This document shows positions 57,230 through 64,000 of a stretch of 64,000 nucleotides of DNA, one piece after another. Each line of letters begins with the position of its first letter. The first letter of the stretch is position 1. The DNA lies in contig JAXHUH010000344.1 of assembly GCA_034211175.1 (NCBI GenBank), positions 8,173 to 72,172 on the forward strand, given 5' to 3'. The notes beneath the pieces were generated by a model that saw nothing but the letters and a program-made list of their open reading frames with translations, had not been told where the DNA came from and ran no database searches. The stretch is from JAXHUH01 sp034211175. Its GTDB lineage: Bacteria > Actinomycetota > Acidimicrobiia > Acidimicrobiales > CAIXPF01. A program made the translations under genes and the position numbers.

Positions 57230-60200
57230 TCAGGCGACGGCGGCGGCGAAGCTCGTGTAGAGGTCGCCGGGGAGGCGGTGCGCCAGCTTCCAGGTGATGG
57301 CCATGGGCTTCTCCCCGACGTGGCCCTGGTACGTGCCCGGCCCGAGGAACCAGAACGCCCGGTCGTCCTGGCGCAGCCGTGCGAACAGCATGATCGATCG
57401 GCCGTCGCGCTCGTGGTTGCGGTAGCGCAGGCCGGTGGCGCTGTCCTCGCGGGTCGCGGCCTGGCTCTCCCAGTGGATCATGTCCCGGTTGAGGGCGTAG
57501 TCCCGGTAGCGGGTCGTGGGAGAGAAGCCGCCACCGCTCTTGTCGAGGGTGAACGCGAACAGCTCCGCGTTCGCGTCCCGCGCCTCGTACACGCCGGACT
57601 GCCAGGCCGGCACCCGGGCCCCGGTGGGGATGGCGAACGCGGCGAGGATCTCGTCGCGGGTGTAGCGGGCGTGGACCTGCAGCGGCACGTCGGGATGGGT
57701 GGGCAGGGTGCCGTGGAGGTGGTCGACGCGTTCGTCGAGCACGGCCATCAGCTCGCGCAGCTCGGCCCGGACCTGGGGGTGGCGCCACAGCAGCTCGACG
57801 CCCGCCCGGAGCGTGTCGTCGCTGCTCAGCACGGTCCGGGCGACACCGGCGACGAGCATGTGGACCAGCCGGCGGCGGCGTGCGTCGAACGTGTCGACAT
57901 CGGGTGGGTTATCGGTGTCGAGGAGGGCCCGGTAGGTGGCGATGCGCTCGTCGTCGTCGATGTGGAGGAGCCGACCGACACCCTTGCGCAGGGAACGCTC
58001 GTGCTCGCCCGCCGGTCGCACCGCGACGCCGGCGGCCTCCCGGAGCTCGGACCAGCTGCGGGCGCCGTCGCGGTAGAGGTCCTCCGGGTCGAGCCCGGCC
58101 TCGTCGAGGTAGGTGCCGAGGTCGATGTCGCCCTTCGCGGCGTGCAGGCCGCGCAGCTCCTCGACCTGGGCCCGCCAGCGGGATGGGATGGCGTCGCGCA
58201 GGCTGGCGAGCACGATCTCGGACGACTTCTCGTCGAGCTGGAGGTGGCAACCGGCGGGCAGGAACGGGAAGCCGTCGCGCACGGCGCGCTCGACCTCGCG
58301 TCGGGTGCCGCCCAACAGCGCACGGAGCTTGCGGTCGAAGCGGAACTCGCGGCGGTGGATGCCGACGAAGTCGAGCACCGTGCAGAACGCCTTGCCGGGC
58401 GAGCGGCGCAGCCCCCGCCCGAGCTGCTGGAGGAACAGCGTCGGGCTCTCCGTGGGGCGGAGGAGCAGGACGGTGTCCACCGTCGGGAGGTCGACACCCT
58501 CGTTGAACAGGTCGACCGAGAACACGACCCGGATCCGGCCGTCACGAAGTCCGTCGAGTGCCGCCTGCCGCTCGTCGGCCGGGCTCTGGCCGGACACCGC
58601 GACCGCAGCGATGCCGTTGCTCGCGAAGTGGCGGGCCATGAACCGGGCGTGGTCGACGCTCACACAGAACCCGAGGGCACGCATCGTCGACGGGTCGTCG
58701 ACGTGGCGCCCGGTCTCCCGAACCACCACCCGGGCCCAGGCGTCGGTGCTGGTGTAGACGTTCGACAGGGCGTCGACGTCGTAGCCGCGACCCCGGGTCC
58801 ACGGCACGTCACGCAGGTCGACCCCGTCGTGCACCCCGTAGTACATGAACGGCACCAGGCGGTGCTGGTCGATGGCGTCCCACAGGCGCAGCTCGGCGGC
58901 GATGCGCCCGTCGAACCACCGCAGCACGTCGAGGCCGTCGCTGCGCTCCGGGGTCGCGGTGAGCCCGAGCAGCTCGCGGGGCCGAACGTGGTCGAGGAGC
59001 CGCCGGTAGGTGGGCGCGGCGGCGTGGTGGAACTCGTCGACGACGACCACGTCGAAGTGGTCGGGCGGCAGGTGGTCGAGGTCGGTCGCGGCGAGGCTCT
59101 GGATCGACGCGAAGACGTGGTCGAACCGATCGGGCCGGGCGCCGGCGACCCACAGCTCACCGAAGCCCGGCTCGCGCAGGGCGTGGCGGAACGTCGCCGC
59201 GGCCTGGTCGAGGATCTCCCTGCGGTGGGCCACGTAGAGCAGGCGCGACCGGCCGGGCGCGGCGCGCAGCGACGCGTAGTCGAGTGCGGCCATGACGGTC
59301 TTGCCGGTGCCGGTCGCGGCCACGAGCAGGTTGTGGTGGTGGCCCCGCTGCCGTGACAGCTCGATCAGCTCGAGGAGCCGGGCCTGGAAGGGCTCGGGTC
59401 GCACCTCGGGTCCGAGCACGACGTGCGGTCCCGGGTTGCGGCCGACGGCCCGGTCGGTCTCGTCGTCGAAGTGTGCCGGGTCGTAGGGGACGAACTCGTC
59501 GCCGTCCCAGTAGCTGTCGAACACGGCGCCGAACTTGTCGAGCACGTCGGGGTTGCGGGCCCCGGAGATCCGTACGTTCCACTCGAGCCCGGTGACCTGG
59601 GCCGAGTGGGTGAGGTTGGAGGAGCCGACGTACGCGGTGGAGAACCCGCTGTCGCGATGGAGCACCCAGGCCTTCGCGTGGAGCCGGGTGGTGGAGCGGT
59701 CGTAGGAGATCCGGACCTCGGCGCCCAGCGCGGCGAGCTCGTCGAGGGCGGCCCGCTCCGTCGACCCGGTGTAGGTCGTGGTCAGCACCCGCAGGCGGCG
59801 CCCGGCTGCGCAGTGGCGCTGCAGCGCGTCGACGAGCGGCCGGATGCCGGAGCGACGGATGAACGCCATGACGACATCGATCCGGTCGGCCGAGTCGATC
59901 TCGCTACGGAGCTGGTTCCACAGCGCGGGCTCGCCGGGGGCGTTGGTGAGCAGCGTGGTGTCGAGCAGCGGGATGAGCGGCTCGTCGATCGGCTCGGGCG
60001 TGCCGTCGGGCCGGCGGCGGGTCACCGACCGGAGGACGGCACCGTCGTCGGCGGGCGCCTCGTCCGCGTCGGCGGGCGCCAGATCGCCCAGCCGGTCGAG
60101 CAGGGCCCGGGCGACCTCCATGCCGACCCGCACCCGGTCGGCGTCGCCGACCTCGGCCAGCGCCTGGTTGATCTGGCGACTCAGGTGGAGCGCGATCCGG

Positions 60201-60322
60201 TCGGCGGCCTCGGCCGACGCCAGCTTCCGCACCGTGTGCAGCTCGGCGTCGAGCGCCTCGAGGCGTGCGGCCAGCCCGAGCGTCACCAACGTCTCGTACA
60301 GCCCTCGCCGCGGCTCGCCCAC
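57230..60322 (-). CDS. PLD-like nuclease / SF2 helicase / DUF3427 fusion
   Basis: 1030 residues from GTG at 60322. Residues about 140-270 hold a phospholipase-D-type HKD nuclease (TTRLHAKAWVLHRDSGFSTA then YVGSSNLTHS, with one HxK). Then an SF2 helicase: Walker A LLVAATGTGKTVMAALDYAS, DEFHH in VVVVDEFHHAAAP, LLGLTATPERSDG, and motif VI QQLGRGLRRSPGKAF. The C-terminal about 260 residues (HARYTRDEILAAFAIPTGAR; SGGGFSPTTRYRDYALNRDM) are DUF3427. Related HKD-SSL2 proteins are repair- or defence-associated; the role here is not shown. Confidence 0.88.
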   Translation of the reverse strand: MGEPRRGLYETLVTLGLAARLEALDAELHTVRKLASAEAADRIALHLSRQINQALAEVGDADRVRVGMEVARALLDRLGDLAPADADEAPADDGAVLRSVTRRRPDGTPEPIDEPLIPLLDTTLLTNAPGEPALWNQLRSEIDSADRIDVVMAFIRRSGIRPLVDALQRHCAAGRRLRVLTTTYTGSTERAALDELAALGAEVRISYDRSTTRLHAKAWVLHRDSGFSTAYVGSSNLTHSAQVTGLEWNVRISGARNPDVLDKFGAVFDSYWDGDEFVPYDPAHFDDETDRAVGRNPGPHVVLGPEVRPEPFQARLLELIELSRQRGHHHNLLVAATGTGKTVMAALDYASLRAAPGRSRLLYVAHRREILDQAAATFRHALREPGFGELWVAGARPDRFDHVFASIQSLAATDLDHLPPDHFDVVVVDEFHHAAAPTYRRLLDHVRPRELLGLTATPERSDGLDVLRWFDGRIAAELRLWDAIDQHRLVPFMYYGVHDGVDLRDVPWTRGRGYDVDALSNVYTSTDAWARVVVRETGRHVDDPSTMRALGFCVSVDHARFMARHFASNGIAAVAVSGQSPADERQAALDGLRDGRIRVVFSVDLFNEGVDLPTVDTVLLLRPTESPTLFLQQLGRGLRRSPGKAFCTVLDFVGIHRREFRFDRKLRALLGGTRREVERAVRDGFPFLPAGCHLQLDEKSSEIVLASLRDAIPSRWRAQVEELRGLHAAKGDIDLGTYLDEAGLDPEDLYRDGARSWSELREAAGVAVRPAGEHERSLRKGVGRLLHIDDDERIATYRALLDTDNPPDVDTFDARRRRLVHMLVAGVARTVLSSDDTLRAGVELLWRHPQVRAELRELMAVLDERVDHLHGTLPTHPDVPLQVHARYTRDEILAAFAIPTGARVPAWQSGVYEARDANAELFAFTLDKSGGGFSPTTRYRDYALNRDMIHWESQAATREDSATGLRYRNHERDGRSIMLFARLRQDDRAFWFLGPGTYQGHVGEKPMAITWKLAHRLPGDLYTSFAAAVA

Positions 60323-60499
60323 GCCCGGCACCCTACGAGCTCGCCACCCGCGGTCCCACCGCCGGCACAAGCACCCGCCGCCGGCCGGTGACCGGTGACC
60401 GGTGACCGGCGGAGCGGGACGATCGTTGCGCGACGACAGCGCCGCGGCGGGGCGCCGACCGGGGTTCGGCAGGCTCGCGGCAACGATTCCGCGCGGTGT

Positions 60500-60521
60500 T
60501 TACCGAGCGCTTACCGGGCGG
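60500..60521. repeat. Tandem 11-bp direct repeat upstream of the sigma gene
   Basis: TTACCGAGCGC and TTACCGGGCGG follow each other directly, differing at two positions, ending 16 bp before the ATG at 60537. They could be regulator half-sites or promoter-element duplications. Confidence 0.4.
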
Positions 60522-60536
60522 TCGGACCATGTGACC

Positions 60537-61178
60537 ATGGCGCGGGAACCTCTCGACCGACCACAGCGGCACGGGGTCGGGTCGCGGCGGCACTCCGAGG
60601 CCGCCGAGCAACGGCGGCGAGTGATCAGCGCGGCCGTCGTCGCCCACCGCAACGGCGACCCGCGGGCGCTCGGCACCCTGATGATGCTGTGCGACCCGCA
60701 GATGCGGCGGGTGGCGCGCCGCTACGTCGACTGCGACCAGGACGCGGAGGACGCCGCGCAGACGGCATGGCTGGCGTTCGCCGACGCGGTCCACACGATC
60801 GACGCCCCGGCCGCCGCCGGCAGCTGGCTCTGCGTCACGACGTCGCGCGCCGCGATCATGATCAGCCGCAAGCGGTCACGGCTGCGGCTCGCCGGCGCGG
60901 CACCACCGGAACCGCCGCCGCTCGACGGCGACGGCATCGACGACGACGTGATCGTGCTCGACGAGCGGCGCGCCGCGGTGCGCGACGCCGTCGGCCGTCT
61001 GCAGGCCACCGACCGTGAGCTCATCGAGCTGCTGTTCGACACCGAGCTGACCTACGAGGAGATCTCGGCCCGGACGGGGCGACCGATCGGTGGCATCGGG
61101 CCGACACGGGCCCGGGTCATCGCCAAGCTCCGGCGCGACGCCGCCATCCAGCGGTGGGCGCCCGGCCGCAGCGCCTGA
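60537..61178 (+). CDS. RNA polymerase sigma-70-family factor (ECF-like)
   Basis: 213 residues from ATG at 60537 (a GTG at 60531 is also available). Region 2: VVAHRNGDPRALGTLMMLCD, RRYVDCDQDAEDAAQTAWLA; region 4: VGRLQATDRELIELLFDTEL, YEEISARTGRPIGGIGPTRA with the -35-binding helix-turn-helix. A linker rich in aspartate separates them. ECF-type, no anti-sigma gene seen nearby. It is 75 bp ahead of the GDPD/patatin gene, which it may control. Confidence 0.88.
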   Translation: MAREPLDRPQRHGVGSRRHSEAAEQRRRVISAAVVAHRNGDPRALGTLMMLCDPQMRRVARRYVDCDQDAEDAAQTAWLAFADAVHTIDAPAAAGSWLCVTTSRAAIMISRKRSRLRLAGAAPPEPPPLDGDGIDDDVIVLDERRAAVRDAVGRLQATDRELIELLFDTELTYEEISARTGRPIGGIGPTRARVIAKLRRDAAIQRWAPGRSA

Positions 61179-61253
61179 TTCGAGGCGCGTCACAGCGCGC
61201 CCGCACATCTCGTTCGTTCGACGAAGGGGCGGAGCGATGAACGAGGAAGCACG

Positions 61254-63596
61254 ATGACCGGCCTGCTCGACCACGGGGGCCCGGCGGCCGGCACGCACGG
61301 ATCGGTGCCACCGACCAGGCGCACCGGCGACGTGCCGATCGGGTCCTACGGGGGCGGGTGGTTTGCCCGTGACGAGGGCCTGACCCTCACGACCCACAAC
61401 GGCGCGGCGCCGACGCGCCATGAAGAGAACACGTTGCCGGCGTTCGTCCGGGCCCATGAGGCCGGGTACCGACGGTTCCAGCTCGACGTGCTGGCGATCG
61501 CCGACGACCTGGTGTCGTGGCACAGCCTGTTCGGGCGCCACCGCCGGGTGGAGCGGATGGACCGGGCGCGGCTCCGGGAGGTCCACCCCGACATCCCCAC
61601 GGTCCGCGAGCTGCTCACCCACCCGCGGCTGACCGACTCGTCGTGGAACATCGAGCTCAAGAGCCGCCGGGGCCTCGATCAGCTGCTGACGCTGCTCCAC
61701 GAGCTGGCGGCCGAGGGCTGGGACCTGTCGACGATCCTCGTGTCGTCGCCGTTCCGTCCGTCGGTGCTCGAGGCCATCGCGAAGGAGCTGCCGCAGGTGG
61801 CACTCGCCGCGCCCGTCGTCCACGGCGGCGTGTTCGGCGTGCGGATGCTCGGCGCCGACAAGGCCCGACCGGCGCCGCACCGTCGCTACGACTGCCAGCA
61901 GGTGTACCACCGGCTCGTCCGACGCGAACGGTCGAGGGAGGACGAGGACCGTCTGGACCCGCCGCCCCGCCAGGCGTGGAACCTGCGGAGCCGGCGGGCG
62001 CTCAACCGGGTCCTCGACGCCGGGGCGCACGCCATCGTCGACGCCCGCCGCCTCCACCTGCGCGACGCGGCGAAGGTCGCGGTGCGGGGCCACCGCCTGC
62101 CGACCCACGAGAAGATCGAGGTGCTGGCGCTCGGTGGCGGCGGCTGGCGGGGCGCGTTCGGCGCGGTCGGCACGGTCATGTACCTCGACGTCGCGGGCCG
62201 CTGGGCCGACGTGCGCGAGGTCGTCGGCATCAGCGGCGGCTCGTTCGCGGTCGCCGCGCTGGCCGAGGACCGCGAGGAGGTCACCCACAGGGAGACGGTC
62301 GACAACCGGGCCGGCGACGCCCCGATCGGCCCCGACGGCCGTCCCGGTCACGACCCTGGCGAGCCGGCCGCCACCCTGCGACGCCTGATCGACCGCCTCG
62401 AAGGCGCCGGCCGGCGGATGGCCGGCGCAACCGCGCTCGTCGCGCTCGTCCTCGCTGCAGGCGGGCTCCTGGTCCTCGGCGGGTTCGTCGCCGCCGTGCA
62501 CCTCCACCCGATGTGGGGCCCGTTGCTCATGGTGCCACCGGTGCTGCTCACCTCACTCGTGGTCCGGGCGCTGGTCTCGTGGCGATGGCACACCGTGCTG
62601 CGCAAGGTGTACGGCCGGGCCGTGATGCGTGACGACCCGCCCGAGGGCTCGGCCGCCGGGCGGAGGTACGCGCTCGGCGCCACCGGCCTCCACGACGGTC
62701 GCCTGTACTCGTTCACGACGACGGCCGAGCACGAGCGCGAGGGATGGCTCGGTGACCGGACGCGGCCCGTGCCCCTGGCCCGCCGCGAGCTGGCGTGGGC
62801 GGTGGCCCGGTCGACGTCGCTGCCCGGCCTCGGCCAGCTCGGCGTGCGCAAGGTCGTGCTCCCGTCGTGCGACCACGACCCCGCACCCCATCACGGCGGG
62901 TGCGAGCGGGTGCCGGACCGTCTCGTCGACGGCGGCGTGTCCGGCATCTTCGGCCGCGGCCTGCTCGGTGTGCGGTCACGCGACACGGCAGACGAACCCG
63001 TCGGCGAGGCGGACCCGGCGAACGTGCTGGTCATGGACGCCGGCCGCAGCCTGGCGGCAAACGGTGGGACCACGATGCGCCACCGAGCCGCCCAGGCGGC
63101 GGAGCGGCTGAGCGCGATCGCGCTGCTGGCCCGCTGGCTGATGGTGGCGTTCGACATCAGCTACCGGGGTGAGCTGCGAGGGGTGCGGGACGGCAACGTC
63201 ATCGACGGGTACCGCTACTGGCTCGTCCGCCTCGCAGAGGACGAGGTGATCAGCCCCTACGATCCCGCCGGCGACGAGGACGCCCTCGGCGCAGCGGACC
63301 CGACGGGCGGGCCGAACGGCGAGGGGTCGCGCACCGTCGGATCGGGTGGCGAGCCGAGCCCGGCCCGGGGCCGCGACCTCCAGCGCCTGTTCGCGCTCCG
63401 CGAGCAGGTCCACCGGTTCTCGTTGCTCACGGTGAGCCGCCTCAACGCCGATCGCACGATGGCTGCCGCCGTCGCCGCCTGTGCGCTCGAGCTGGAGGAC
63501 GAGCCCGACATCGAGGGACTGCTCGACGAGATCGACCGCCGGCTCGGCCGTGATCGGGGCCTGCTACGTGCCTGGACCGATGTCCCGCTCCTGTGA
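61254..63596 (+). CDS. GDPD-like and patatin-like fused membrane lipase
   Basis: 780 residues. Residues 44-275 follow a glycerophosphodiesterase fold: THNGAAP with His48, ENTLPAF (58-64), Gln76-Leu-Asp78 in place of ExD, His90 in SWHS, and Glu134 in WNIELKS. Residues 288-345 begin a patatin domain: GGGGWRG (294-300) and GISGG with nucleophile Ser327, and DGG with Asp559 in LVDGGVSG. Two hydrophobic helices (about 391-411, 420-443) insert in the patatin part. It could act on membrane phospholipids at the cytoplasmic face. The Glu-to-Gln change may cripple the GDPD half. Confidence 0.85.
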   Translation: MTGLLDHGGPAAGTHGSVPPTRRTGDVPIGSYGGGWFARDEGLTLTTHNGAAPTRHEENTLPAFVRAHEAGYRRFQLDVLAIADDLVSWHSLFGRHRRVERMDRARLREVHPDIPTVRELLTHPRLTDSSWNIELKSRRGLDQLLTLLHELAAEGWDLSTILVSSPFRPSVLEAIAKELPQVALAAPVVHGGVFGVRMLGADKARPAPHRRYDCQQVYHRLVRRERSREDEDRLDPPPRQAWNLRSRRALNRVLDAGAHAIVDARRLHLRDAAKVAVRGHRLPTHEKIEVLALGGGGWRGAFGAVGTVMYLDVAGRWADVREVVGISGGSFAVAALAEDREEVTHRETVDNRAGDAPIGPDGRPGHDPGEPAATLRRLIDRLEGAGRRMAGATALVALVLAAGGLLVLGGFVAAVHLHPMWGPLLMVPPVLLTSLVVRALVSWRWHTVLRKVYGRAVMRDDPPEGSAAGRRYALGATGLHDGRLYSFTTTAEHEREGWLGDRTRPVPLARRELAWAVARSTSLPGLGQLGVRKVVLPSCDHDPAPHHGGCERVPDRLVDGGVSGIFGRGLLGVRSRDTADEPVGEADPANVLVMDAGRSLAANGGTTMRHRAAQAAERLSAIALLARWLMVAFDISYRGELRGVRDGNVIDGYRYWLVRLAEDEVISPYDPAGDEDALGAADPTGGPNGEGSRTVGSGGEPSPARGRDLQRLFALREQVHRFSLLTVSRLNADRTMAAAVAACALELEDEPDIEGLLDEIDRRLGRDRGLLRAWTDVPLL

Positions 63597-64000
63597 GCCC
63601 GGCGCCAGCTCGCCGAGCTCGGGCCACAGCAGGTGGGGTGCGCCGAGCCGCTCGACCAGCTCGCGGCTGGTGCCGACGTGGCGGCGGACCGCGGCGTCGT
63701 CGCCGAGCACCGCGGCCAGGCAGGCGAGCCCGGCGTCGACCGGCCCGTGGGTGCTGAGGCCGTTCCACGTCATCGTGCCCGACAGCGGGAGCAGCCGGGG
63801 GTAGAGCGCCGAGGCCGCCGCGCGGTCGTGGAGGGCGAGGATCGGCCGGGCCACGATCGTGGCCACCGCGGTGTAGGTGTGGTCCTCGACGAACGCGAAC
63901 GACCGGTGCGCCAGGTGGTCGAGCTCGCGGGCCATCGTCGCGGTGTCGCCGAGCGCGTAGGCGACGGCGGCCGTGGTCACGTGCCAGGTCACGAACCCCG
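63564..64000 (-). CDS. 3' part of a helical-repeat regulator, runs off window
   Basis: The minus-strand frame is open at the window edge; the visible 145 residues are C-terminal. AVAYALGDTATMARELDHLA and VRRHVGTSRELVERLGAPHL are tetratricopeptide-like helices, the second being the usual tail of LuxR/adenylate-cyclase/AfsR-type ATPase regulators (ELxxRLGAPHLL). The 3' end overlaps that of the GDPD/patatin gene by 33 bp, antisense. Domain identity cannot be confirmed without the rest. Confidence 0.6.
   Translation of the reverse strand, partial: GFVTWHVTTAAVAYALGDTATMARELDHLAHRSFAFVEDHTYTAVATIVARPILALHDRAAASALYPRLLPLSGTMTWNGLSTHGPVDAGLACLAAVLGDDAAVRRHVGTSRELVERLGAPHLLWPELGELAPGSQERDIGPGT

Noticed and set aside
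57023..59356. Long plus-strand open frame opposite the helicase gene
   Set aside because: Composition typical of shadow frames; the helicase motifs are on the minus strand.
1..64000. tRNA, rRNA and insertion sequences
   Set aside because: I saw no cloverleaf or transposase-like sequence while reading, but could not run a scan.

Overview
This window is a stretch of very GC-rich chromosome (about 73% GC by eye) with strong G/C third-position codon bias, frequent GTG starts and many 4-bp ATGA/GTGA gene overlaps. The content is actinobacterial: two DUF2510 proteins, a mycothiol-dependent maleylpyruvate isomerase-type enzyme, bacterial Ku, a BTAD/AAA regulator, GlxA/AdpA-type regulators and several NarL-type two-component systems. 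A lineage such as Acidimicrobiia fits, but no rRNA or other marker gene is present, so this is inference. I saw no tRNA, rRNA, CRISPR array, insertion sequence or phage gene. About 60 protein genes fill the window.

Layout. 1-9.9 kb: end of a DUF2510 protein, GrpB-fold protein, GH94 cellobiose-phosphorylase-like enzyme with a CebR-like operator far upstream, lipoprotein, small enzymes, AlkD-like HEAT protein and an ACT-malic enzyme. 10-14.4 kb: a divergent HxlR/carboxymuconolactone-decarboxylase pair with twin operators, then a small accessory patch with an orphan antitoxin-like gene, a 50-codon coupled ORF, the 3' remnant of an aminoglycoside-phosphotransferase-type gene and an intact Phd/RelE toxin-antitoxin pair. 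14.5-24.6 kb: Ku, a DUF2510 membrane protein, two DJ-1/PfpI genes (one GlxA-type regulator), AraC regulator plus VOC protein, GNAT, and an ABC exporter-histidine kinase-response regulator operon. 24.7-35 kb: amidase, a class-3 lipase fold lacking its serine, a large BTAD/AAA regulator, DinB protein, then a tightly overlapping four-gene operon (PIG-L deacetylase, NodS-like methyltransferase, GT2, acyl-CoA-dehydrogenase-like).

35-54 kb reads as a stress, dormancy and carbon-reserve region: DUF4956 plus VTC-type triphosphate tunnel protein, two paralogous universal stress proteins, a DUF2470-siderophore-interacting flavoprotein, a PRISE-type SDR with a divergent XRE/MmyB regulator, a second ABC-kinase-regulator operon, GT4 glycosyltransferase, Hsp20, GH65 phosphorylase, a glycogen-debranching-type protein and a P2-type cation ATPase. 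Two sites resembling the mycobacterial DosR box lie ahead of the first stress protein gene and the GT4 gene.

54.7-64 kb: a degenerate PCD-VOC fusion, AhpD-like protein behind a hairpin that covers its ribosome-binding site, methyltransferase, a PLD-helicase-DUF3427 protein, an ECF-type sigma factor followed by an unusual GDPD-like/patatin fusion with two membrane segments, and the 3' end of a regulator running off the window. The strongest leads are the GDPD/patatin fusion, the four-gene deacetylase-methyltransferase-glycosyltransferase operon, and the DosR-like stress region.
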